DNA from: UMGS1696 sp964457685
GTDB taxonomy: Bacteria > Bacillota > Clostridia > Oscillospirales > CAG-272
Assembly: GCA_964457685.1 (NCBI GenBank)
Contig: CAYWFS010000018.1
Span: 1-37,555, forward strand
Direction: 5' to 3'
Length of the DNA stretch: 37,555 bases
Shown here one piece after another: positions 16,433-24,323 of this stretch. Position numbers and translations under genes: made by a program. Position 1 is the first letter of the stretch. The number at the start of each line of letters is the position of its first letter. Under the pieces are notes generated by a model. It searched no databases and was not told the origin of the DNA. It saw only the letters and a program-made list of their open reading frames with translations.

Positions 16433-16642
16433 CTTAAATCGCACCGACCTTGCACATCTGGGAGCAGAGTCCGCAGCCTACGCACATNNNNNNNNNNNNN
16501 NNNNNNNNNNNNNNNNNNNNNNNNNNNNNNNNNNNNNNNNNNNNNNNNNNNNNNNNNNNNNNNNNNNNNNNNNNNNNNNNNNNNNNNCTTAAATCGCACC
16601 GACCTTGCACATCTGGGAGCAGAGTCCGCAGCCTACGCACAT
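16433..16642. other. Assembly gap (100 N at 16488-16587) flanked by an identical 55-bp overlap
   Basis: The 55 bases before the gap (16433-16487) are identical to the 55 bases after it (16588-16642). Both encode the last codons and the stop of iorA. Two contigs that overlap by 55 bases were evidently joined with a fixed 100-N spacer instead of being merged. The real sequence is probably continuous, shortening the window by 155 bases. The left copy is therefore not a second gene. Confidence 0.93.
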
Positions 16643-18310
16643 GGTCTTGTCAATAACAGCCTTCTTGTCAACGATGGAAATGCACGGGCAGCCTATCTTC
16701 ATGCAGGACTTGCAGCCTACACACTTGTCTGTGTCAACAACAATAGCAGGCTTCTTTACGGCAGTCTTGAGTAACGCACAAGGACGGCGTGCAATGATAA
16801 CGGATGCACAGTCTGCCGCAACCTCTTCCTTGATAACTGTCTCGAGTGCCTTGAGGTCGGCAGGGTCTACTACACGGATATGCTCTCTTGCAATTCCGAG
16901 GGAGGCACAAATGTCTTCGAGACAAAGGTTGGGTGCCACATTTCCCATGAGAGTCTTGCCGGTGAGAGGGTTGTCCTGGTGTCCTGTCATGCCCGTAATG
17001 CTGTTGTCGAGTATGATGTTTGTGGTCTTGCCGCCGTTGTATACTACGTTAACAAGTCCTGTCATACCGCTGTGCATGAATGTGGAGTCACCGATTACGG
17101 AAACGTACTTGTCTTCCTCACCTCTTACCTTTGCAGTGCCGTGAAGTGTGGAAATAGACGCTCCCATGCAGTATACGGAGTCGATTGCGGCAAGAGGTGC
17201 AACAGCTCCGAGAGTGTAACAGCCTATGTCACCAGATACTCTGAGTCCGAGCTTCGAGAGTGTGTAGAATACTCCTCTGTGCGGACATCCGGGGCAAAGT
17301 ACCGGCGGACGGGGCGGAATGGGAGAACCAAGCTCAACATAATCCGCTTCTTCACCGAGAAGTCTTTCTCTGAGAAGCTGTTCGCTGTATTCGTCGCAAA
17401 GGGGAAGAGCAGCCTTGCCGATTACGTTAACGCCGAGTGACTTGCAGTGGTTTTCGATTACCGGGTCAAGCTCCTCGATAACGTATACGGTTTCATGCTC
17501 TGCCGCAAAATCGAGAATGAGCTTTGTCGGAAGAGGATTGATAAGTCCGAGCTTTAAGTAGTCCGCACCGAATCCGAACGCTTCCTTTGCATAGTTGTAG
17601 CAGTTTCCGGCAGTGATGATACCGATCATGGAGCCGTTCTTTTCAACTCTGTTGAGAGAGGTGGTCTCGGCAAATTCACGAAGTGCGGCAAGTCTTTCTT
17701 CAACAACAACGTGACGCTTCTTTGCGTTTCCGGGCATCATAACGTGCTTTGCCGCATCCTTTGCGTAAGGAAGAACCTCTCTTTCAACTCTCTCGCCTTC
17801 CTCAACGGGACAACGGGAGTGGCTTACTCTTGTGGTGAGACGGAAAATAAACGGTGTGTCGAACTGCTCCGAAAGATCATATGCTGTCATCATGAACTCA
17901 CGGCATTCGGCAGAGTTTGCAGGCTCTACCATGGGGAGCTTTGCGGAGATTGCATAGTGACGGCTGTCCTGCTCGTTCTGAGAGGAATGCATTCCGGGGT
18001 CGTCCGCAACTCCGATTACAAAGCCGCCGCCAACGCCTGTATATGCGGTAACAAACATCGGGTCTGCCGCTACGTTAAGTCCGACGTGCTTCATTGCACA
18101 GAATGAACGTCCGCCGCCGATAGAAGCACCGAGAGCCGCCTCAAAAGCAACCTTTTCGTTCGGTGCCCATTCGCTGTACATATCGGTGTAAAGTGCTGTA
18201 TTTTCGGTTATCTCAGTGCTGGGAGTTCCGGGATAGCTTGAAACAAAGCGAACACCTGCTTCGTAAATACCACGAGCGGCTGCTTCATTTCCTAACATGA
18301 GTTTTTTCAT
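16589..18310 (-). CDS. iorA: Indolepyruvate:ferredoxin oxidoreductase alpha subunit
   Basis: The catalytic TPP- and iron-sulfur-containing subunit, 573 residues and complete. The N-terminal pyrimidine-binding domain begins KLMLGNEAAARGIYEAGVRF and carries SYPGTPSTEI. The TPP diphosphate motif is GDSTFMHSGMTGLVNVVYN followed by ILDNSITGMTGHQ (about 405-440). CPGCPHRGVFYTL lies at about 342. The C-terminus has two 4Fe-4S motifs, CVGCKSCMKIGCPC and CVGCGLCSQMC; the second lacks the usual Pro after its last Cys. The last 54 bases are duplicated across the assembly gap. A near-consensus promoter lies upstream. The best ribosome binding site is 28 bases from the ATG, with a hairpin between them. 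An in-frame TGA two codons before 18310 excludes a longer start. Confidence 0.95.
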   Translation of the reverse strand: MKKLMLGNEAAARGIYEAGVRFVSSYPGTPSTEITENTALYTDMYSEWAPNEKVAFEAALGASIGGGRSFCAMKHVGLNVAADPMFVTAYTGVGGGFVIGVADDPGMHSSQNEQDSRHYAISAKLPMVEPANSAECREFMMTAYDLSEQFDTPFIFRLTTRVSHSRCPVEEGERVEREVLPYAKDAAKHVMMPGNAKKRHVVVEERLAALREFAETTSLNRVEKNGSMIGIITAGNCYNYAKEAFGFGADYLKLGLINPLPTKLILDFAAEHETVYVIEELDPVIENHCKSLGVNVIGKAALPLCDEYSEQLLRERLLGEEADYVELGSPIPPRPPVLCPGCPHRGVFYTLSKLGLRVSGDIGCYTLGAVAPLAAIDSVYCMGASISTLHGTAKVRGEEDKYVSVIGDSTFMHSGMTGLVNVVYNGGKTTNIILDNSITGMTGHQDNPLTGKTLMGNVAPNLCLEDICASLGIAREHIRVVDPADLKALETVIKEEVAADCASVIIARRPCALLKTAVKKPAIVVDTDKCVGCKSCMKIGCPCISIVDKKAVIDKTMCVGCGLCSQMCKVGAI

Positions 18311-18314
18311 TGGT

Positions 18315-18345
18315 CATATCCCCAAAAATCGGGGAATACCTCCTT
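18315..18345 (-). promoter_or_regulatory. Distant ribosome binding site with intervening hairpin before iorA
   Basis: On the minus strand AAGGAGGT (18345-18338) is followed by the stem TCCCC (18335-18331), a 7-base loop and GGGGA (18323-18319), then the iorA ATG at 18310. The linear spacing from GGAGG to ATG is 28 bases, too long for efficient initiation. Folding out the 17-base hairpin leaves 11. An ATG at 18317 opens a 10-codon overlapping frame (MTNEKTHVRK) that ends inside iorA. Confidence 0.55.
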
Positions 18346-18385
18346 AGCTTCGGATATAGTAATGCTATTTTATTACATCTTATCT

Positions 18386-18414
18386 ATTATACCATGACAT
18401 ACTGTGTTTTTCAA
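18386..18414 (-). promoter_or_regulatory. Sigma-A promoter of iorA
   Basis: On the minus strand TTGAAA (18414-18409) and TATAAT (18391-18386) are separated by exactly 17 bases. TGG before the -10 makes it an extended -10 promoter. It drives the iorA-iorB-mnmM run and stands back to back with the promoter at 18464-18492. Confidence 0.82.
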
Positions 18415-18463
18415 TGCACAAAGCATTAATTCATAATTAAGAATTCACACATGAGATTTCCTA

Positions 18464-18492
18464 TTGACTAAAGGAAATAATCATGCTATAAT
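18464..18492 (+). promoter_or_regulatory. Sigma-A promoter of the TerB/BrxD/helicase operon
   Basis: TTGACT (18464-18469) and a perfect TATAAT (18487-18492) have a 17-base spacer, and TGC precedes the -10. The transcript start should be near 18499, giving a leader of about 35 bases. GGAGG at 18521-18525 lies 8 bases before the ATG at 18534. No obvious operator or leader hairpin is seen, so expression may be constitutive. Confidence 0.85.
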
Positions 18493-18533
18493 GATATGAT
18501 AAGAACTAATGTTTATTTGCGGAGGCTCCCTTT

Positions 18534-20516
18534 ATGGCGGATAAAAACAAAACAGCGAATAAAATACGGGATGAGGTCATGAAAAAAATCGCAAGAGAGC
18601 TGGAAAAGCATAACCTCCCACCCGATGTCGTAAAAGCAATGAAGCTTTACGCAAATGACGTGAAAGCAATAGAGAAGTCTGAGCAGGAAAGCACCGACAG
18701 TGAAGCGGAAATCGAGCAAAGTTCGGAGGATGTGGAGGGCAGAGTTGTTCGTGTGAGCGAAAGCGTAAGAAAAAGTATGCCCGAGGACTTCTGGGATATA
18801 GGCAAGCCGAAAGAACGGGTATACGCACCGTGCGAATTTTCGTCCGATTCTCTTGCCGTGTCGGAGGTCGCCGATGATAAGCACGATAAGGCGGAAAGCA
18901 CTTCCTTTAAGGGCGAGAAAATTCCGAGGAGGGATTATCCGTCTCAAACGATGAATCCGTTTACGTCAATTCCAAACAGACCGCACGGAAAAAGCGTTGT
19001 CACAGGCTCATATAAAAGAGCTGTACCTAAGCCTCCGCCGCCCCCGCCTAGACCCGATATTCCCATCGAACAAAGCGAGCCGAAAATATACGAGAAAAAC
19101 GGCACACTCATAAAAAAGATAACCGTAAACGACTGGAGAATCGGAAACGATTTTTATACGAGATTTGCCGCAGACGCACAAAAAAGCCACCTTGCACGCC
19201 CGAAAGCTTCACCGGATGAGCCTATGCACCCCGTACAGTTTTATTCCCTTGTTCCGCAGTTTTCGCATATGACGGGCTTGCAGATAGAGTATTATCGCCG
19301 ACTCCGTGAGCTTTGGAGACAAAACAGCTTCCCCGACTGCGACTCCGCATACGTCATGCTGTATGTGTTCGAGCTTCTCAACCTATCGGACGTTGATAAA
19401 GCCGAAATATCATCCTCTCTTGCTTCTGTATGGCTTGGATACAGAAAGAGAATGCCACGGCTTGACGCATACATGAGTGAGTGGATGGAGGACTACTGCA
19501 TGATAAACGATGTTCCTCTGCCGAAGGAGCTGTTTCCGTCCCTTGCCGAGATTACGACAAAATCACATTTCAAGGAGTTTTATTACGAGGAAATGCTCCG
19601 TGACGGTGAGGATTATACCTCCTTTGCAAAGGCATTCATAGACGGCTTTTCCGACTACGTTTACGCAAACGCAAAATACTACCCCGAATATAAGGAAAGC
19701 TATGACGAGCATATTATCGCTTGTATATCCCTTGTCATGAGGGAGGGAATAAAAAAACGCTTTGCGATATTCTGCGAAAAAAAGACCTACCGCATGATGA
19801 TAGACAGCTATATCGGAGGTGCGGTAGCTTCATCGAAGAAAAAACAGATTATAGTTGAGTTTGAGTCGTTCCTGCGTGGAATAGAGGTTCGTGAATACGC
19901 TACGGCAATCGTAAAGTATGCGGAGAACAAGCTCAGGCAGTCACTCGGAATAAAGGGAAAGCTGTCGGTAAAAAAGATAGATTCCGAGAGTGTGTACCTG
20001 ATAGACAGCTATTTTGAGCCGCTGATTCCCCGTGAGAGAGTGAAAAAGCCTGCCGAGGACAAATATATGCCCGACGACTACATGAAGAATTACGAAGCGG
20101 AGACAAGAGGGGTTGATATTGCCGCCGCCGCAGAAATAGAGCGTATGTCGTGGACAAACACCGCAAGACTTACCGCATTCGATGAGGATGAAGACCTGCT
20201 TGAGAACAAAACTGCTACAGATGTAGTTATCCCCGAGGTTGAAATAGCAAAGGAAGTCGAAAAAGCGGAAAAATGTGCGAATACCGACACAAAAACAACG
20301 GAAAAATGTGTTTCCGACGAGGAATTTATGAAAAAAGCCGTTTCAGCCGCACTTGACGGAAGATTCAAGCAGTGGGCAAAGGAATGCGGAATATACGAGG
20401 GAGAAGCACAGGACAGAGTGAACAACTGCTTTATAGATATAATCGGAGATATAATACTTGAGGATTACACGCTTATTGAGGATTACAGGGAGGATGTTGA
20501 AGAATGGATGAAATAA
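18534..20516 (+). CDS. TerB-N / TerB-C domain protein, first gene of a TerB-ATPase-helicase module
   Basis: A 660-residue cytoplasmic protein without signal or membrane segments. Residues 1-60 form a basic helical region; about 60-165 are charged and disordered; a proline-rich linker (KPPPPPPRPDIP, about 165-178) follows. About 195-345 matches the TerB-N pattern: FYSLVPQFSHMTGLQIEYYR, then RLRELWRQNSFPDCDSAY and VMLYVFELLNLSDVDKAEIS. The C-terminal 80 residues look like TerB-C: FMKKAVSAALDGRFKQWAKE, later INCFIDIIGD-like, then EDYTLIEDYREDVEEW. TerB-N/TerB-C proteins are described with Ter-linked stress systems and, in other genomes, beside an ATPase and an Lhr-like helicase. The next two genes supply exactly those partners, and this gene overlaps the ATPase by 13 bases. 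Its biochemical role is unknown. Confidence 0.75.
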   Translation: MADKNKTANKIRDEVMKKIARELEKHNLPPDVVKAMKLYANDVKAIEKSEQESTDSEAEIEQSSEDVEGRVVRVSESVRKSMPEDFWDIGKPKERVYAPCEFSSDSLAVSEVADDKHDKAESTSFKGEKIPRRDYPSQTMNPFTSIPNRPHGKSVVTGSYKRAVPKPPPPPPRPDIPIEQSEPKIYEKNGTLIKKITVNDWRIGNDFYTRFAADAQKSHLARPKASPDEPMHPVQFYSLVPQFSHMTGLQIEYYRRLRELWRQNSFPDCDSAYVMLYVFELLNLSDVDKAEISSSLASVWLGYRKRMPRLDAYMSEWMEDYCMINDVPLPKELFPSLAEITTKSHFKEFYYEEMLRDGEDYTSFAKAFIDGFSDYVYANAKYYPEYKESYDEHIIACISLVMREGIKKRFAIFCEKKTYRMMIDSYIGGAVASSKKKQIIVEFESFLRGIEVREYATAIVKYAENKLRQSLGIKGKLSVKKIDSESVYLIDSYFEPLIPRERVKKPAEDKYMPDDYMKNYEAETRGVDIAAAAEIERMSWTNTARLTAFDEDEDLLENKTATDVVIPEVEIAKEVEKAEKCANTDTKTTEKCVSDEEFMKKAVSAALDGRFKQWAKECGIYEGEAQDRVNNCFIDIIGDIILEDYTLIEDYREDVEEWMK

Positions 20517-21886
20517 AGGTACCCAGACGAATACTCGGAACACTGCTGTCGTCTCTTTCGGGAGGAGTTGTACCGAGAGTGGGAGCACCGTACATTGCGA
20601 TAGGCAGACGTGACGAAATCGAAGCTCTCACCACAACTCTCGACCGTGTAAAGGACGGAGAGGGTGCGACAAAGTTTATTATCGGGCGTTACGGCTCAGG
20701 TAAATCCTTTCTCATACAGCTGTCGAGAGGATATGCACTTGACCGTGGCTTTGTAACTGCCGACTGCGACCTCTCCCCCGAAAGAAAGCTGTCAGGCTCA
20801 AGCGGAAGCGGACTTGCAACCTACCGTGAGCTTATGAAAAACATAGCGGTAAGATCTTCTCCCGACGGTGGTGCCCTCGGAGTTATTATCGGAAAGTGGT
20901 TCACGAAAATAGGCGAGGAGCTTGAAGACGAGGGAATTGCAAGAGACAGTGCGGAATACAGCGATGAATTCGGCAAGAGAATAATGAAAAATCTCCGTGT
21001 GCTTGAAGCTGACGTGGGAGGCTTTGACTTTGCGTCCGTACTCAGAGCCTATTATGAAGCGTGGATAAGCGACAACGATATGCTTGAGTCCGCTTGTCTT
21101 AAATGGCTCCGTGGAGAGTACAGCACGAGAAGCGAGGCGAGACAGGCAACGGGAATACGCTCCCTCACCATAATAAACGACGAAAACTGGTACGACTACC
21201 TAAAGCTGCTTACGTCGTTCGTCCGTCTTGCCGGATATTCGGGACTTTGCGTGTACATTGACGAGTGCGTTAACCTCTACAAGATACCGAACAGAATCTC
21301 GAGAGAGAACAACTACGAAAAGATACTTGCAATGTTCAACGACACCATGCAGGGAAGAGCACCCGGTCTTATCGTCATCTTCGGCGGTACTCCCCAGTTC
21401 CTCGAGGATACAAGACGCGGACTTTTCAGCTATGAAGCACTCAGAAGCAGACTTAGCGACAGCTTCGGTTCGGGAGAGCTTCGTTCACTCATGCAGCCCG
21501 TCATAAGACTTCGCCGTTTGTCGGATTCCGAGCTGTACGCACTTATAATGCGACTTACCGCACTTCACGGAGAGTATCATAAATGGACGGTTCGCATAAA
21601 CGAGGACGAAATGATGCGTTTCCTTAATACCTCGATGACGAGAGAGGGTGCGGAGGAGCTTATGACCCCGAGAGAGATAATAAGGGACTATGTTACTCTT
21701 CTCGACCTGCTCTACTCCAATCCCGAATACGGCTTTGACGAGATAATGCAGAAAATAAAGAAAAACGCATACTCCGAGACAAAAAACTCTCACGCAATAC
21801 CGAGTAGCGAAAACTCAGGTAACGAATGTCCGTCTGACGAAAAAACAGAAAAAGCAAAGGTAACTCTCGACGATATAGAGTTTTAA
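20504..21886 (+). CDS. BrxD-like P-loop ATPase (DUF2791 family)
   Basis: A 460-residue ATP-binding protein of the BREX BrxC/BrxD ATPase group. The N-terminus VPRRILGTLLSSLSGGVVPR and the YIAIGRRDEIEAL segment are typical. Walker A is GRYGSGKS (about 61-68). Walker B with the following acidic pair is LCVYIDECVNLYKI (about 246-259). A sensor-like strand is GLIVIFGGTPQFLED, and the C-terminal TPREIIRDYVTLLDLL is typical of the family. The last 30 residues are low-complexity and charged. GGGAGG inside the upstream gene lies 10 bases before the ATG. In type 2 BREX, brxD sits beside the helicase gene brxHI; here the helicase follows 5 bases later, but the other BREX genes are absent. It probably uses ATP to act on DNA or on a partner protein; this is inference. 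Confidence 0.83.
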   Translation: MDEIKVPRRILGTLLSSLSGGVVPRVGAPYIAIGRRDEIEALTTTLDRVKDGEGATKFIIGRYGSGKSFLIQLSRGYALDRGFVTADCDLSPERKLSGSSGSGLATYRELMKNIAVRSSPDGGALGVIIGKWFTKIGEELEDEGIARDSAEYSDEFGKRIMKNLRVLEADVGGFDFASVLRAYYEAWISDNDMLESACLKWLRGEYSTRSEARQATGIRSLTIINDENWYDYLKLLTSFVRLAGYSGLCVYIDECVNLYKIPNRISRENNYEKILAMFNDTMQGRAPGLIVIFGGTPQFLEDTRRGLFSYEALRSRLSDSFGSGELRSLMQPVIRLRRLSDSELYALIMRLTALHGEYHKWTVRINEDEMMRFLNTSMTREGAEELMTPREIIRDYVTLLDLLYSNPEYGFDEIMQKIKKNAYSETKNSHAIPSSENSGNECPSDEKTEKAKVTLDDIEF

Positions 21887-21891
21887 GAAAA

Positions 21892-24117
21892 ATGTCGGTT
21901 TTTGAACAATATTCACCATTCATACGGGAGTTTATATATTCGAGAGGTTGGCAGGCTCTCTCTCCCGTACAGGTTTCCGCCGCCGAGATAATATTTTCGA
22001 CAAGCGATAACCTCTTACTGCCGTCTCAAACCGCATCGGGTAAAACAGAAGCGGCATTCTTCCCGATACTGTCGGAGTTTTATGACGATATGCCGCATTC
22101 GATAGGTGCTTTGTACATTGCACCGCTTAAATCTCTGATAAACGACCAGTTTTTTCGTATATCCGAGCTGTGTGACGAAAGCGGTATTCCCGTCTATCAT
22201 TGGCACGGAGATGTAGCGGCTTCACATAAGCAAAAGGCTCTTAAAAATCCGCGAGGAATCCTTCAAATAACACCCGAATCCCTTGAAGCTATGCTCATGA
22301 CACGCTCCTCCGACCTCATAAGACTGTTCGGAGACCTAAGGTATGTGGTCATAGACGAGATACACACCCTCATGGGAAGCGACAGAGGAAACCAGATAAT
22401 ATGCCTGCTTGCGAGACTGCGACAGAAAACGGGAGTCTCCCCCAGAAGAATCGGACTTTCCGCAACTCTCGGGGATATGGATGTGGCGGCACAGTGGCTT
22501 GGTTCGGGAAGCGGTCGTGACACGAGAATCCCCACCGTTCCGCAGTCAAAAATAAGATGGAGACTGGGCATGGAGCATTTCTATATCTCCTCCACAGACT
22601 CCCATATGCTGCAAGGCGGCGAAAACGATGACGATACCGCGCAGCACTTCCTCCCCCCGAAAAAGGAGTATATGTCACTCGACAGAGGCTTTGAGTATAT
22701 CTATGACGCAACAAAGGGAAAAAAAGCTATAGTGTTCTCAAACTCACGTGAGGAAACCGAGTATATCTGTGCTACCCTCCGTGAAATTGCGGAATATCGC
22801 GGTGATCCCGACCGTTTCCTTATCCACCACGGATTTCTTTCGGCAAGCATAAGGGAAGAAGCGGAGCTTAAAATGAAGGATGACGAGGTCTCCGCCGTTG
22901 CCTGTGCTACCGTTACCATGGAGCTTGGTATAGATATAGGAAAGCTTGAAAGAGTTATTCAGCAAGGCTCGCCGAACTCCGTTTCATCATTCCTCCAGAG
23001 ACTCGGCAGAAGCGGAAGACGTGAAGACCCACCCGAAATGATGATGGTGTTCAGAGAAGAAAATCCGCTTCCAAATACTCCGCTCCCCAAGCTGATTCCG
23101 TGGAATCTCATTCAGGCGATAGCAATAGTTCAGCTGTATATAGAGGAACGCTTTATCGAACCGCCGTCTGTGCGAAAATGCCCGTTTTCTCTCCTTTTCC
23201 AGCAAACTCTGTCAACGGTATTTTCGTCCGGTGCGATAAAAGCAAAGGAGCTTGCCGAAAAGGTTCTGTCACTGCCGCCGTTTGAACATATCGAAGAAGC
23301 CGACTATAAGCTTCTCCTTGTGTCAATGATTAATAACGACTGGCTCGAAATGACCGATGAGCGTGAAATCATAGTCGGTCTCCGTGGCGAAAAGCTTACA
23401 AGCTCGTTTAAGTTCTATGCCGTGTTCAAGGATACCGAGGACTATACCGTAAGATGTGAGTCCGATGAAATAGGCGTAATTACATCCCCACCTCCCGTCG
23501 GTGACAGATTCGCCCTCGCAGGAAGAGTTTGGGAGGTAGAGGAGCTTGATATTCCCCGTCACCTTATCTACGTTAAACCGGTGCGTGGTAAAATGGCGGT
23601 GAGCTGGCCGGGTGACTACGGTGAGATTCATACAAAAATCCTCGAAAGAATGCGTCGGGTGCTGAGAGAGGATACCGAATACCCATACCTCAGAGAGGGT
23701 GCGGCAGAACGACTCAGAGTTGCAAGAAATATCGCAAGAAATACGGGTCTTACCGAGTCGTGTATAGTGCCTCTCGGAGGTTGTACATGGGCGTTCTTCC
23801 CGTGGCTCGGTACAAGAAGCTTCAGAACGATGAGAAGATACCTTGTCCGTAACGCCGGTAGCTTCAGACTGAGCGGAATGGACTTCGAGGGCTGCTTCTA
23901 TATGACCTTTAAGCTCGAGGGCGGACAAGGCTATGACCTTCTTAAAATGATAGAGGATAAAATAAGACGGGAGGGAATAGATACAGACGAACTCGTAGGT
24001 GCCGCAGAAGCCCCCGTCTTTGAAAAGTACGATGAGTTTATCCCCTCCGAACTCCTCAGAAAAGCATATAAAACCGATAAACTCCGCACAGACGAAATCA
24101 TAAAAAGACTAAAATAA
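21892..24117 (+). CDS. Lhr/BrxHI-like DEAD/DEAH-box helicase
   Basis: A 741-residue superfamily 2 helicase. A Q-motif-like LSPVQVSAAEIIF (about 23) precedes motif I SQTASGKTEA (about 45-54), motif Ia YIAPLKSLINDQ, the DEIH box (VVIDEIHTLMGSD, about 150), motif III GLSATLGD (about 186), motif V TMELGIDIGKLERV, and motif VI FLQRLGRSGRR (about 366). A winged-helix and C-terminal region follow, as in Lhr-type proteins, but the length is about half of full Lhr and fits BREX BrxHI. All catalytic motifs are intact. The start has no clear ribosome binding site and lies 5 bases after the ATPase stop, which suggests translational coupling. It is the last gene of the operon. Confidence 0.87.
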   Translation: MSVFEQYSPFIREFIYSRGWQALSPVQVSAAEIIFSTSDNLLLPSQTASGKTEAAFFPILSEFYDDMPHSIGALYIAPLKSLINDQFFRISELCDESGIPVYHWHGDVAASHKQKALKNPRGILQITPESLEAMLMTRSSDLIRLFGDLRYVVIDEIHTLMGSDRGNQIICLLARLRQKTGVSPRRIGLSATLGDMDVAAQWLGSGSGRDTRIPTVPQSKIRWRLGMEHFYISSTDSHMLQGGENDDDTAQHFLPPKKEYMSLDRGFEYIYDATKGKKAIVFSNSREETEYICATLREIAEYRGDPDRFLIHHGFLSASIREEAELKMKDDEVSAVACATVTMELGIDIGKLERVIQQGSPNSVSSFLQRLGRSGRREDPPEMMMVFREENPLPNTPLPKLIPWNLIQAIAIVQLYIEERFIEPPSVRKCPFSLLFQQTLSTVFSSGAIKAKELAEKVLSLPPFEHIEEADYKLLLVSMINNDWLEMTDEREIIVGLRGEKLTSSFKFYAVFKDTEDYTVRCESDEIGVITSPPPVGDRFALAGRVWEVEELDIPRHLIYVKPVRGKMAVSWPGDYGEIHTKILERMRRVLREDTEYPYLREGAAERLRVARNIARNTGLTESCIVPLGGCTWAFFPWLGTRSFRTMRRYLVRNAGSFRLSGMDFEGCFYMTFKLEGGQGYDLLKMIEDKIRREGIDTDELVGAAEAPVFEKYDEFIPSELLRKAYKTDKLRTDEIIKRLK

Positions 24118-24156
24118 AAACCGCAGTCACCAAAAAAACAAAAATCCAAAAAATCC

Positions 24157-24298
24157 GCACCTACTAAAAATCGAAAAACAATCAATAAATCCCAATTCTA
24201 AAAATCTAAACCAAACTAAATCAAAATTCACCCCCATATAAAAGTTTTGATCAAACTTTTTCAAAAGTTTGCGGGTCAAGAGGGTGGAACCCTCGGTA
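24157..24298. repeat. Intergenic repeat element with nested palindromes before uvrA
   Basis: GCACCTACTAAAAATCGAAA at 24157 resembles the direct repeats at 13325-13431. Further on, AAACTTTT-TC-AAAAGTTT (24253-24270) is a perfect palindrome. Its left arm can instead pair with AAAGTTT at 24241-24247. GAGGGT-GGA-ACCCTC (24280-24294) forms a second hairpin. Similar modules are common between genes in gut Clostridia (recalled, not searched). I find no convincing uvrA promoter in 24118-24323. Confidence 0.6.
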
Positions 24299-24323
24299 GC
24301 ACCCTAAGAATAAGGAGTACATT

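Noticed and set aside
16434..16487. Separate ferredoxin-like gene fragment left of the gap
   Set aside because: The sequence is identical to the iorA 3' end right of the gap and represents a duplicated contig end.
18534..20516. Tellurite resistance gene in the strict sense
   Set aside because: The TerB-N and TerB-C domains are shared with Ter systems, but no TerC, TerD or TerZ gene is nearby. A tellurite phenotype cannot be inferred.
18534..24117. Complete BREX phage-defence system
   Set aside because: Only BrxD-like and BrxHI-like genes are present. No PglX methylase, PglZ phosphatase, BrxC, BrxA or BrxB is in the flanking sequence, which is iorA on one side and uvrA on the other.
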